64,000 bases of DNA from contig LT606947.1 in assembly GCA_900095165.1 (NCBI GenBank), positions 1,527,518-1,591,517 on the forward strand, given 5' to 3'. Every line of letters begins with the position of its first letter. The stretch's first letter is position 1. A program made the position numbers and the translations under genes. The stretch is from Polynucleobacter necessarius. GTDB taxonomy: Bacteria > Pseudomonadota > Gammaproteobacteria > Burkholderiales > Burkholderiaceae. The notes beneath the pieces were generated by a model. The model saw only the letters and a list, made by a program, of their open reading frames with translations, ran no database searches and was not told the DNA's origin. Shown piece after piece: positions 24,924 to 35,933 of this stretch.

Positions 24924-26348
24924 ATGAGTAACTTACAGAATTCCCCCACATTGAATTCACTAAGCCCACTGGGGTTTTGGGATGGCGCCTTAGGTGCACT
25001 AGCTCGCGAGCTCTCCCCCCAACAATTTAAAACTTGGATAGCTCCATTGAGCTTGGTTTCCTATGATGAAAGTGAGCAATCACTCATATTGGGGGCCCCA
25101 AATAGATTTAAGCTTGACTGGATAAAAAAGACCTTTTCTGACCGCTTTCAAGAGATGGCTGACGAATATTTTGGCGCTCCAATCGCCTTAAGTTTTGTCC
25201 TTAATATTGAAGGGTCAGCGCCACAAGCAATTGGGGAAAGTGTGCCCCAGGAAAAGCTTGAGGCACAAGAGACGGCATCCAAGCCCGATAACACCTCCAC
25301 AGAGGAGCAGGCCTTTGAAATTGAAGATCACTCCAAACTGAACCCCAACCTTACTTTTGAAACCTTTGTAACCGGTAAGGCTAACCAATTGGCTAGAGCA
25401 GCCTCAATTCAGGTTGCCCATAACCCAGGCACATCCTATAACCCCATGTTTTTATACGGTGGGGTTGGGTTGGGTAAAACCCATTTAATCCACGCCATTG
25501 GGAATCATCTTTTAAAAGAAAAGCCCAACGCCCGAATTCGATACATCCATGCCGAGCAGTATGTCTCAGACGTAGTTAGGGCTTATCAACAAAAGGCTTT
25601 TGACCGCTTTAAGCGCTATTACCATTCTTTAGACCTATTGTTAATTGATGATATTCAGTTTTTTAGCGGGAAATCAAGGACTCAAGAGGAGTTCTTCTAC
25701 GCATTTGAGGCGCTACTGAGCAACAAAGCTCAAGTCATCATCACTAGTGATACCTACCCAAAAGAAATGGCCGGTATAGATGATCGCCTCATCTCTCGTT
25801 TTGACTCAGGCTTAACGGTTGCCATTGAACCCCCTGAGCTTGAAATGAGGGTGGCTATTTTGATGAAGAAAGCCTTGAGTGAGGGCATCCCCATGAGTGA
25901 GGATGTGGCTTTTTTTGTAGCAAAACACCTCAGGTCAAACGTACGGGAGCTAGAGGGTGCATTAAGAAAGATTTTGGCATTTGTTCGCTTCCACGGCAAA
26001 GAGGTCACGATTGATGTAGCTCGCGTGGCTTTAAAAGACCTGCTTTCAATACAAAATCGCCAAATTTTGGTTGAGAACATCCAAAAGGCTGTGGCAGATT
26101 TTTACAACATCAAAGTTGCGGATATGTACTCCAAGAAACGGCCGGCGAATATTGCCCGGCCACGACAAATTGCAATGTTTATGGCTAAGGAGTTAACCCA
26201 AAAAAGCCTCCCGGAGATTGGGGAGTTATTTGGTGGTCGCGACCACACCACCGTTTTGCATGCTGTTCGGAAGATTGGGGAAGAGCGCGCTCATGATGGG
26301 CAACTTAACCACGAAATCCACGTTATCGAGCAAACCTTAAAGTCATAA
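24924..26348 (+). CDS. dnaA: Chromosomal replication initiator DnaA
   Basis: Binds DnaA boxes and opens the origin. Domain I (about 1-85) starts [22 protein letters not shown]; a variable acidic linker follows. The AAA+ domain III contains Walker [18 protein letters not shown] and Walker [11 protein letters not shown], and domain IV ends with the DNA-binding signature [15 protein letters not shown] use the ATG at 24924, giving 474 aa starting MSNLQNS; a TTG at 24879 would overlap a DnaA box. The stop is 265 bases before dnaN and the gap is the origin. Confidence 0.97.
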   Translation: MSNLQNSPTLNSLSPLGFWDGALGALARELSPQQFKTWIAPLSLVSYDESEQSLILGAPNRFKLDWIKKTFSDRFQEMADEYFGAPIALSFVLNIEGSAPQAIGESVPQEKLEAQETASKPDNTSTEEQAFEIEDHSKLNPNLTFETFVTGKANQLARAASIQVAHNPGTSYNPMFLYGGVGLGKTHLIHAIGNHLLKEKPNARIRYIHAEQYVSDVVRAYQQKAFDRFKRYYHSLDLLLIDDIQFFSGKSRTQEEFFYAFEALLSNKAQVIITSDTYPKEMAGIDDRLISRFDSGLTVAIEPPELEMRVAILMKKALSEGIPMSEDVAFFVAKHLRSNVRELEGALRKILAFVRFHGKEVTIDVARVALKDLLSIQNRQILVENIQKAVADFYNIKVADMYSKKRPANIARPRQIAMFMAKELTQKSLPEIGELFGGRDHTTVLHAVRKIGEERAHDGQLNHEIHVIEQTLKS

Positions 26349-26613
26349 GTTTTTGGCCTGTGGATAAGGTTGTGGATAGCTTAATGGATAACTTTGGGGA
26401 TAGTGTGTGGATAAATTGTGGAAAGCGGACGCTTCATGCAAAAATAGGGTGCTGATAAAAAGTTATCCACTATTTATGCAGTGCCTATACAAAAGTTTTC
26501 CACAGGTTTTTTTGGTTTTAATGGGTTGTTTTATATACGGTTTTTGACTTATCCACCGAAATGACGAACCTTACTATTACTACTAATAAGATATATACAA
26601 GAATTTAAAAGCA
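26349..26613. other. oriC: DnaA box cluster between dnaA and dnaN
   Basis: Perfect boxes TGTGGATAA are at 26359-26367 and 26406-26414. Near matches are TGTGGATAG 26371-26379, AATGGATAA 26383-26391, TTATCCACT 26463-26471, TTTTCCACA 26496-26504 and TTATCCACC 26549-26557. The last box is followed by a short mixed stretch and then triplet repeats (26571-26585) and an AT-rich run, the likely unwinding site. Strand bias of genes turns over at this place. No gene is encoded here. Confidence 0.88.
26571..26585 (-). promoter_or_regulatory. DnaA-trio array, candidate origin unwinding element
   Basis: The plus strand reads TTA CTA TTA CTA CTA, so the other strand read away from the nearest DnaA box (26549-26557) is 3'-AAT GAT AAT GAT GAT-5'. 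This fits the known DnaA-trio pattern of repeated 3'-(G/A)AT-5' triplets that guide a DnaA filament onto single-stranded DNA. The 13 bases between box and trios, and the AT-rich bases after them, fit the published geometry. Confidence 0.7.
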
Positions 26614-27729
26614 ATGCAACTCGTAAACACTTCACGTGACAGTTTGTTAAAACCACTCCAGGTTGTAAGTGGCATTGTTGAACGTCGCCACACCTTACCT
26701 ATCTTGGCAAACCTATTATTTAAAAAGCAAGGCGATAAGATTTCATTTATATCAACCGATATAGAGATTCAAATTACAACTAACGCTAGTTTTGGTGTTG
26801 GTGCGGAAGATGTAACAACTACGGTAGCTGCAAGAAAATTACTTGGTATCTTGCGCGCACTACCTGAGGGACTGGTGGCATTAAACCTTAAAGACAATAA
26901 AATGGTTGTTCAGAGTGGCAAAAGCCGATTCTCTTTACAAACACTGTCCTCAACCGAGTTTCCAGTAATGCAAAGCGTTGGCGAGGTAACTGCAAGTTGG
27001 AAGATGAGTCAAAAAAGCTTCCGTCAACTAGTTGGTCAGGTTCATTTTGCAATGGCGCAACAAGATATTCGTTACTACCTTAACGGTATGTTGTTGGTTG
27101 TTGAAGGTAAACAGGTAATCGCGGTCGCAACAGATGGCCATCGTTTAGCCTACTCACAGGTTGAGTTGGCCGAGGCTCCGTCGGGATCTTGGCAAAGACG
27201 GGAAATTATCATTCCTCGTAAAACCATTTTAGAGTGTCAACACCTTCTCGAGGACTCGGATGAGATGTTGGAGATGAGTCTTACGTCTAACCAGGTGAAG
27301 TTTGCTTTTGGTGATATTGAATTAATCTCAAAATTGGTTGAAGGTAAGTTTCCTGATTTTCAGCGAGTGATTCCCAAAGGCTATAAAAATTCACTAGTAG
27401 TTGGGCGTGATGTTTTGCAATCAGCGTTACAGCGCGCTGCAATTTTGACAACAGATAAATTCAATGGTGTACGATTTTCTTTGTCACCCAATCGAATTAC
27501 TGTTCAATCAACCAATGCTGAACAAGAGGAAACTCAAGAAGAGATTGAAACTGAATACGGTGGGGATTCAGTTGAAATTGGTTTCAATGTAAGTTATTTG
27601 TTAGATGTTTTATCAAACTTGAAGAATGAAAAAATTCAAATTAGCTTGGGTGATGCCAATAGTAGCGCGGTAATTACCTTGCCTGGTTCTGAAGACTTCA
27701 AGTATGTTGTGATGCCAATGCGTATTTAA
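26614..27729 (+). CDS. dnaN: DNA polymerase III sliding clamp, beta subunit
   Basis: Ring-shaped clamp that holds DNA polymerase III on the template (371 aa). It shows three repeats of the clamp fold: LLKPLQVVSGIVERRHTLPILANLL, then FRQLVGQVHFAMAQQDIRYYLNGML and ATDGHRLAYS, and a C-terminal VVMPMRI, the normal end that forms part of the partner-binding pocket. It follows the origin and is 11 bases from gyrB, in the order dnaA, dnaN, gyrB (no recF between, as in many betaproteobacteria). Confidence 0.97.
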   Translation: MQLVNTSRDSLLKPLQVVSGIVERRHTLPILANLLFKKQGDKISFISTDIEIQITTNASFGVGAEDVTTTVAARKLLGILRALPEGLVALNLKDNKMVVQSGKSRFSLQTLSSTEFPVMQSVGEVTASWKMSQKSFRQLVGQVHFAMAQQDIRYYLNGMLLVVEGKQVIAVATDGHRLAYSQVELAEAPSGSWQRREIIIPRKTILECQHLLEDSDEMLEMSLTSNQVKFAFGDIELISKLVEGKFPDFQRVIPKGYKNSLVVGRDVLQSALQRAAILTTDKFNGVRFSLSPNRITVQSTNAEQEETQEEIETEYGGDSVEIGFNVSYLLDVLSNLKNEKIQISLGDANSSAVITLPGSEDFKYVVMPMRI

Positions 27730-27734
27730 TTTAG

Positions 27735-30239
<2,505 letters not shown>

Positions 30240-30244
30240 TTTAA

Positions 30245-30739
30245 ATGGTTAAAAAGAAACTAGTTGCTCCAAAAATTGATCGTTCACGCATTATTGTTCA
30301 GTCTTCACCGATTCATGGAAAAGGTGTTTTTGTTGCAAAGCCAATTAAAAAGGGTGATGCCATCATTGAGTACAAAGGCGAGCGTATTAGTTGGAAGTTG
30401 GCGGAGAAGCGCCACCCCCATGACCCCAAAAACCCAAACCACACTTTCTATTTTTCATTAGAGGATGGGCGCTGTATTGATGCCAAGTATGGCGGTAATG
30501 CTGCTCGCTGGATTAACCACTCTTGCAAACCTAGCTGCGAAACCCGCGAAGATAGCTTTAATGGTGAGTCGCGCGTTTTTATTTATGCCAAACGAGATCT
30601 CAAGTTGGGTGAGGAGCTTTTTTATGATTACTCACTTGGTGTTGAGGGTCGCATCACCAAGCAAATGAAAAAAGATTATGAATGCCGTTGCGGCGCAAAA
30701 AAATGTCGTGGCACCATGTTGTCCCTCGATAATAAGTAA
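30245..30739 (+). CDS. SET domain-containing protein-lysine methyltransferase
   Basis: A 164-aa SET protein. The SET core has GKGVFVAKPIKKGDAIIEYKG-type opening (residues about 25-45), the SAM-site NHSCKPSCE with RWINHSC, and GEELFYDYS with the catalytic Tyr. A post-SET Cys cluster follows, CRCGAKKCRG. All motifs for methyl transfer to a lysine look complete. Its target in the cell is unknown. It begins 5 bases after gyrB, so is likely co-transcribed with it and expressed with replication genes. This architecture is like small eukaryotic and bacterial SET proteins, and acquisition from a eukaryote in the distant past is possible. Confidence 0.88.
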   Translation: MVKKKLVAPKIDRSRIIVQSSPIHGKGVFVAKPIKKGDAIIEYKGERISWKLAEKRHPHDPKNPNHTFYFSLEDGRCIDAKYGGNAARWINHSCKPSCETREDSFNGESRVFIYAKRDLKLGEELFYDYSLGVEGRITKQMKKDYECRCGAKKCRGTMLSLDNK

Positions 30740-30747
30740 CATTAATA

Positions 30748-30972
30748 ATGTTGTTTGTGAATATTCAGGACTTAGAGGCCGCTATTAATTATTGGCGTAG
30801 CCAATCGCCTGCCCTTGGTGAGGAGTTGCACCTGTGCACAGAGGCTGCGGCGCTTGCTAAACCGTATGCCATCATGATTGTTCAGGGCGCGCAAAGAGTT
30901 CCGCTTGATGTTTTGGATGAAACGGCAAGATTAGCAATCCAGAAATTTTTTAAAAATACCCAGGCTGGTTAA
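30748..30972 (+). CDS. DUF3717 domain-containing small protein
   Basis: A 74-aa protein with the DUF3717 pattern IQDLEAAINYWRSQSPALGEE, LCTEAAALAKPYAIMI. It is found mainly in Burkholderiales and has no known role. It starts 9 bases after the SET-domain gene and ends before a 100-base gap and the ABC transporter genes. No signal peptide or membrane segment is seen. Confidence 0.8.
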   Translation: MLFVNIQDLEAAINYWRSQSPALGEELHLCTEAAALAKPYAIMIVQGAQRVPLDVLDETARLAIQKFFKNTQAG

Positions 30973-31073
30973 GCAACACATCCTTTGTGTGTTTAGGGTT
31001 ATCGCTATATTAGTAAGCGCTCTCTTAGAGTATTCTCAAATACTTGCCTAGTGAAGGGTGTGGGGATTTAAGT

Positions 31074-31835
31074 TTGCAAGAAACAATACTAAAAACAATT
31101 GGCCTTGGAAAAACTTTTAAAGGCTTTTCTGCAGTGAGTGATGTCAATTTGGATGTCACCCGGGGAAGCATCCATGCCTTGATTGGGCCCAACGGGGCCG
31201 GCAAGACTACTTGCTTTAATCTCCTTACAAAATTTTTAGAGCCCAGTAGCGGCCAAATTCTATTCAATGGTTTTGATATCACCAAAGAAAAGTCAGCGCA
31301 AATTGCGCGGCGAGGTGTTGTCCGATCTTTTCAAATTTCCGCTGTATTTCCACATCTAACTGTTTTGGAAAACGTTCGTGTTGCACTGCAGCGATGTTTG
31401 GATACCGAATTTTATTTCTGGAAGTCGGGGGATTCACTCAACGCGCTTAATGAGCGTGCTGAGGCGCTCTTATGTGAGGTTGGTTTAGCTGATTTTGCCC
31501 ACGAAGAGACTTTAAACCTGGCCTATGGGCGCAAAAGAGCTTTAGAGATTGCTGCTACCATGGCTATGGAGTCTGAGTTAATGCTGTTGGACGAGCCAAC
31601 GCAAGGTATGGGGCATGAAGATGTTGAGCGCGTTACCGAGTTAATTGATCGGGTAGCAAAGGGCCGCACTATTTTGATGGTCGAGCACAATATGAAGGTG
31701 GTTTCATCTATTGCTGACCGCATTACTGTATTACAGCGCGGTTCGGTTTTGGCTGAGGGCTCCTATCGGGAGGTTTCAAACAACCCGCTTGTGGTCGAGG
31801 CTTATATGGGTAGTCACGGGGGTGACGGCATATGA
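31074..31835 (+). CDS. Branched-chain amino acid-type ABC transporter ATPase (LivG-like)
   Basis: One of two ATPases powering the HAAT-type importer (253 aa from the TTG at 31074). Walker A is GPNGAGKTT, intact; Walker B is MLLDEPTQGM; the H-loop is VEHNM. The signature segment reads LAYGRKRALEIA instead of the usual LSYGxQRxLEIA, so the usual glutamine is lost. I favour the TTG at 31074 because GGGGA lies 8 bases before it; a TTG at 31044 would add ten residues. It overlaps livF by 4 bases. The substrate could be an amino acid, amide or small organic acid; HAAT systems vary. Confidence 0.88.
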   Translation: MQETILKTIGLGKTFKGFSAVSDVNLDVTRGSIHALIGPNGAGKTTCFNLLTKFLEPSSGQILFNGFDITKEKSAQIARRGVVRSFQISAVFPHLTVLENVRVALQRCLDTEFYFWKSGDSLNALNERAEALLCEVGLADFAHEETLNLAYGRKRALEIAATMAMESELMLLDEPTQGMGHEDVERVTELIDRVAKGRTILMVEHNMKVVSSIADRITVLQRGSVLAEGSYREVSNNPLVVEAYMGSHGGDGI

Positions 31836-32536
31836 GTAATATGGCTTTGGAGGTTAAAAACCTTGAATCTTGGTATGGAGAGTCCCATATCCTTCATGGC
31901 GTGAACTTTGCTGTGCGTGATGGTGAGGTGGTTACGCTTTTGGGTCGCAATGGCGCTGGTCGCAGCACTATTCTAAAAACCATTTTGGGTTTAACCAGCA
32001 AGAGAACCGGTTCAGTAGAGGTTTATGGTGCCCAAACTATTGCAATGCCAACCTACAGAATTGCTCGCCTGGGGGTTGCTTTCTGTCCAGAAGAGCGCGG
32101 CATCTTTGCCAGCCTGAGCACTGAAGAGAATTTGATGTTATTACCAGAGATTGCTGCTGGCGGCATGGATTTGGACGAGATATATGAAATGTTCTCCAAT
32201 CTTTATGAGCGACGCAATAGTCCCGGCACAAGGCTGTCGGGCGGTGAACAACAAATGCTCGCAATGGCACGCATTCTGAGAACTGGCGCAAAGCTATTGT
32301 TGTTGGATGAGATTGCTGAGGGCTTGGCGCCAGTGATTGTTCAAAAGCTGGGTGAGGTAGTTACAAGCTTGCGCAATAAAGGTTTCACGATTGTGTTGGT
32401 GGAGCAAAACTTCCGCTTTGCTGCGCCCTTGGCCGATCGTCATTATGTGGTTGAGCACGGCAACGTGGTTGAGGTTGTTAATCAAAATGAGCTTACTGAG
32501 AAGGCGAGTTTGTTAAATGAGTATCTTGGGGTTTAG
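31832..32536 (+). CDS. Branched-chain amino acid-type ABC transporter ATPase (LivF-like)
   Basis: The second ATPase (234 aa), starting in the stop of the LivG-like gene (ATGA). Walker A reads GRNGAGRST: the invariant Lys that binds ATP phosphate is Arg (residue 44, CGC at 31961). The ABC signature LSGGEQQ is canonical, Walker B is LLLLDEIAEGL with Glu present but the usual DEP changed to DEI, and the switch His is replaced: the segment reads VLVEQNF, as is common in LivF. The Arg may be normal for this sub-family, as I recall similar proteins, but I could not check. Confidence 0.88.
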   Translation: MSNMALEVKNLESWYGESHILHGVNFAVRDGEVVTLLGRNGAGRSTILKTILGLTSKRTGSVEVYGAQTIAMPTYRIARLGVAFCPEERGIFASLSTEENLMLLPEIAAGGMDLDEIYEMFSNLYERRNSPGTRLSGGEQQMLAMARILRTGAKLLLLDEIAEGLAPVIVQKLGEVVTSLRNKGFTIVLVEQNFRFAAPLADRHYVVEHGNVVEVVNQNELTEKASLLNEYLGV

Positions 32537-32558
32537 TGGTTATTTATAGGAGATAAAA

Positions 32559-33782
32559 ATGAAGTTAAAGCAAATTACTGTGTGTCTGGTGGCGACAACC
32601 TTTTTTGGTTTAAACCCAGCGTTTGCGCAAACATCCAAAGTTAGTGGTGATGTAATCAAGATTGGTGTGTTGACAGATCTATCGTCAACTTACTCTGACT
32701 TGGCTGGCCCTGGTGCAGTGATTGCCGCAAAAATGGCAATTGCCGACTTTTCAAAAGACGGTACTGTTATTGGTAAGAAGATTGAACTTGTTAGCGCTGA
32801 CCATCAAAACAAGGCCGATATCGCTGCCAATAAAGCGCGTGAGTGGTACGACAAAGATGGTGTTGATGTGATTGTTGAGTTGGTTTCAACCAACGTTGTC
32901 CTTGCTGTAATGGAAGTGGCAGAACAAAAGAACAAGATTACATTGGTGTCTGGTGCGGCCTCTTTGCCAATTACTAATGAAAAATGTACCGCCAATAACG
33001 TGCACTGGACTTACGATACCTATGCACTTTCAAACGGCACAGCCAAGGCCGTTGTAAAGCAGGGCAAGAAGAATTGGTACTTCCTGACTGCTGACTATGC
33101 TTTCGGCGCGGCTTTAGAGAAAGATTCAACTAACGTTGTTAATGCTAATGGCGGCAAGGTGTTGGGTACCAGTAAGCACCCGTTCCCTAACAGCGACTTC
33201 TCCTCATATCTTTTGAAGGCCCAAGCTAGTGGCGCTGATGTTGTGGCATTGGCGAATGCAGGTCAAGACACTATTAACTCTGTGAAACAAGCTTCAGAGT
33301 TTGGTATCAATAAAAAACAAACAGTTGTTCCGTTACTGATGTTTATTTCAGACGTTCACTCTTTAGGTTTGAATGCCGCTCAAGGTATGTACTTGACAGA
33401 GGGCTTCTACTGGGACAAGGACGACAAGACACGCGCATTCTCTAAGCGCTTTATCTTGCAACATAAGCGTATGCCAACCAGCGTTCAAGCTGGTGTTTAT
33501 TCCTCTGTTCTTGCTTACCTAACTGCGGTTCAAAAAGCGGGCACTGACGATACTCAAGCGGTAATGAAGGCTTTGAAATCCACCAACATTGATGATGGCT
33601 TGTTTAAAGGAAAAATCCGCGCTGATGGTAAGTTTGAGCACGACATGTATTTACTCGAAGTGAAGAAGCCATCTGACTCTAAGAGCCCATGGGATTATTA
33701 CAACGTCAAGGCGGTGATTCCTGCTGCTGAGGCAACACAACCACTTTCATTATCGCGATGCAAGTTGGTTACTAATAAGTAA
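32559..33782 (+). CDS. ABC transporter periplasmic substrate-binding protein (LivJ/HAAT type)
   Basis: A 407-aa periplasmic binding protein, type I fold. A signal peptide (VCLVATTFFGLNPAFAQ, cut near residue 24) is followed by the two-lobed domain starting IKIGVLTDLSSTYSDLAGPG, with LVSGAASLPITNEKC and NWYFLTADYAFGAALEKD. An AGGAGA ribosome binding site lies just before the ATG. It is encoded between the ATPases and the permeases, so is the receptor of this system. The sequence is of the group that binds amides, amino acids or aromatic/carboxylic compounds; the ligand is unresolved. Confidence 0.9.
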   Translation: MKLKQITVCLVATTFFGLNPAFAQTSKVSGDVIKIGVLTDLSSTYSDLAGPGAVIAAKMAIADFSKDGTVIGKKIELVSADHQNKADIAANKAREWYDKDGVDVIVELVSTNVVLAVMEVAEQKNKITLVSGAASLPITNEKCTANNVHWTYDTYALSNGTAKAVVKQGKKNWYFLTADYAFGAALEKDSTNVVNANGGKVLGTSKHPFPNSDFSSYLLKAQASGADVVALANAGQDTINSVKQASEFGINKKQTVVPLLMFISDVHSLGLNAAQGMYLTEGFYWDKDDKTRAFSKRFILQHKRMPTSVQAGVYSSVLAYLTAVQKAGTDDTQAVMKALKSTNIDDGLFKGKIRADGKFEHDMYLLEVKKPSDSKSPWDYYNVKAVIPAAEATQPLSLSRCKLVTNK

Positions 33783-33799
33783 TTGAATTTTTAATAAGC

Positions 33800-34720
33800 A
33801 TGTTTGAACTTCTTGAAATTACCCCACAAGGGCTGGTTGCTCAGCTCTTGGTGGGTCTTATCAATGGCTCCTTCTATGCCATTTTGAGTTTGGGTCTGGC
33901 CATCATTTTTGGCCTACTCAATACCATCAATTTTTCGCATGGCGCACAGTACACAATGGGTGCGTTTGTTGCGTGGATTGGTTTAACCCAGGTTGGCCAG
34001 TGGTTTGGCTTTCCTGAGCTCTCAATAAATTATTGGTTTGCATTAATTTTGGTGCCTTTGGTTATGGCAGGCTTTGGTTTGATTCTTGAGCGCACTATGC
34101 TTAGGCGCCTCTACCATCTTGATCACCTTTATGGTTTGTTATTAACTTTTGGTTTGGCGCTCATCATCGAGGGAATGTTCCGTCACTGGTATGGCATTTC
34201 TGGCGAAAGCTATCCTGCTCCGGAGATACTGCAGGGCGCCATTCCACTTGAGTCAATTGGCATTATTTTGCCTAAGTACCGCTTGTGGGTTGTAGTGGTT
34301 TCGCTAACGGTTTGTTTTTCTACTTGGTATGTCATTGAGAGAACGAAGTTGGGCGCCTATCTTCGCGCTGGCACTGAAAATCCAAAACTACTCCAAGCAT
34401 TTGGCATCAATGTACCTTTAATGATTTCTTTGGCTTATGCCTATGGCGTGGGCCTTGCTGGTTTTGCTGGTGTTCTAGCCGCACCAATTTTTCAAGTTAA
34501 CCCATTGATGGGTTCGAATCTCATCATTGTGGTTTTCGCAGTTGTTGTGATCGGTGGTATGGGCTCTATCATGGGCTCTATCTTGACTGGTCTTGCTTTG
34601 GGTTTGATTGAAGGCTTAACTAAAGTTTTTTATCCAGAAGCCTCTGGCGTAGTTATTTTTGTGATCATGGCAATCGTGTTACTTATTCGTCCTGCTGGAC
34701 TTTTCGGCCGGGAGAAATAA
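33800..34720 (+). CDS. Branched-chain amino acid-type ABC transporter permease (LivH-like)
   Basis: Inner-membrane permease (306 aa) with about eight hydrophobic helices. Diagnostic LivH features are the N-terminal LLVGLINGSFYAILSLGLAI, NTINFSHGAQYTMGAF and the coupling segment RAGTENPKLLQAFGINV that contacts the ATPase. It is 18 bases after the binding-protein gene and 1 base before the second permease, with which it forms the channel. Confidence 0.92.
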   Translation: MFELLEITPQGLVAQLLVGLINGSFYAILSLGLAIIFGLLNTINFSHGAQYTMGAFVAWIGLTQVGQWFGFPELSINYWFALILVPLVMAGFGLILERTMLRRLYHLDHLYGLLLTFGLALIIEGMFRHWYGISGESYPAPEILQGAIPLESIGIILPKYRLWVVVVSLTVCFSTWYVIERTKLGAYLRAGTENPKLLQAFGINVPLMISLAYAYGVGLAGFAGVLAAPIFQVNPLMGSNLIIVVFAVVVIGGMGSIMGSILTGLALGLIEGLTKVFYPEASGVVIFVIMAIVLLIRPAGLFGREK

Positions 34721-34721
34721 A

Positions 34722-35651
34722 GTGAACTCAAAAACAAAATTACTTTACGGAATTCTGGTTTTAATCGCCCTTTTACTTCCATTTCAAGACTTCATCTACT
34801 TGGTTTTTGCAATGAAGGTGTTGTGCTGCGCGCTCTTCGCCTGCGCCTTTAATTTATTGTTAGGCTTTACAGGGCTTCTTTCTTTTGGACACGCAGCATT
34901 CTTTGGAACTTCTGCTTACATCACCGCTTATCTCTGCAAAGAGGCTGGCCTATCACCTGGGTTTGGAATTGTGTTGGGTGTTTTAGGTTCCGGTGTTTTA
35001 GGGTTTCTGATTGGTTCTTTAGCAATTCGTAGGCAAGGTATTTATTTTGCGATGGTGACATTAGCCCTTTCGCAGATGGTTTACTTTTTGGCGGTGCAGC
35101 TCCCATTCACTGGTGGTGAGAACGGCATTCAGGGTGTGCCACGCGGAATGTTGTTTGGTTTAATTGATTTAAAAGATGATGTCAGCATGTATTACTTTGT
35201 GCTTGCCATTTTCTTGCTCGGATTTGCATTGATCGTTCGCACAGTGCATTCCCCATTTGGCCAGGTCTTAAAAGCCATTCGTGAAAATGAGCCGCGTGCA
35301 GTTTCTTTGGGTTATGACGTTGATCGTTTCAAGCTGATCTCTTTTGTAATTTCAGCTGCGCTTGCAGGCCTTGCTGGCTCTTTGAAAACCCTCGTCTTCC
35401 AGCTAGCAACATTGACGGATGTTCATTGGCACATGTCTGGCGAAGTTGTTCTAATGACTTTGCTTGGTGGCATGGGAACCATTCTTGGTCCAGTGGTCGG
35501 CGCAGGCATTGTGGTTGGCTTGCAAAACTACCTGGCCAACATTGGTTCTTGGAGCACGATTGCAACGGGATTCATTTTTGTAATCTGCGTTTTGGCATTC
35601 CGTCGCGGGGTTGTTGGTGAAATTGTCCATCTCTTTAAGAAGAAAAGTTGA
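34722..35651 (+). CDS. Branched-chain amino acid-type ABC transporter permease (LivM-like)
   Basis: Second permease (309 aa) of the importer, starting at GTG with GGGAG about 8 bases before it. LivM marks are NLLLGFTGLLSFGHAAFFG, the coupling segment KAIRENEPRAVSLGYDV and a late GGMGTILGPVVGAG. It ends the operon; after it, to 35933, there is a GC-rich hairpin (35683-35698) without a T tail, an AT-rich stretch and one parS site. Confidence 0.92.
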   Translation: MNSKTKLLYGILVLIALLLPFQDFIYLVFAMKVLCCALFACAFNLLLGFTGLLSFGHAAFFGTSAYITAYLCKEAGLSPGFGIVLGVLGSGVLGFLIGSLAIRRQGIYFAMVTLALSQMVYFLAVQLPFTGGENGIQGVPRGMLFGLIDLKDDVSMYYFVLAIFLLGFALIVRTVHSPFGQVLKAIRENEPRAVSLGYDVDRFKLISFVISAALAGLAGSLKTLVFQLATLTDVHWHMSGEVVLMTLLGGMGTILGPVVGAGIVVGLQNYLANIGSWSTIATGFIFVICVLAFRRGVVGEIVHLFKKKS

Positions 35652-35878
35652 TTTAGTTTTTCTCTTTCTTGGTTTTTTAGTGCGGCGCTGCGGCGCCGTA
35701 CTCACATAAAGATCCTTCTTAAAATCTCCCGCCATTCACTTGAGATGTACTGCTACTTCTCGGCAGTGGGCTTTGGGGTCTACTGAACATCAAAAAAGAT
35801 TACTATTTTTATAAAAACTCAATTAAATCAATGAGTTATATAATAAATATCAAATAGGTTGTTGTTTGGATGAGTATT

Positions 35879-35894
35879 TGTTTCACGTGAAACT
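35879..35894. other. parS site 1, upstream of mnmG
   Basis: TGTTTCACGTGAAACT matches the 16-base bacterial parS consensus TGTTTCACGTGAAACA at 15 of 16 positions. It is the ParB loading site for chromosome segregation. It lies 39 bases before the mnmG start, 2.7 kb from parA, about 9 kb from oriC. Confidence 0.9.
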
Positions 35895-35933
35895 TACAAA
35901 ATGCTATGATCATCGCCCTATCTGAGGCAAATC

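Noticed and set aside
30971..30995. ACACA/TGTGT hairpin after the DUF3717 gene
   Set aside because: Five-base stem and only three T after it; too weak to call as a terminator.
35683..35698. GC-rich hairpin CGGCGC-TGCG-GCGCCG after the LivM-like gene
   Set aside because: No T run after the stem on either strand, and the stem is short; not called as a terminator.
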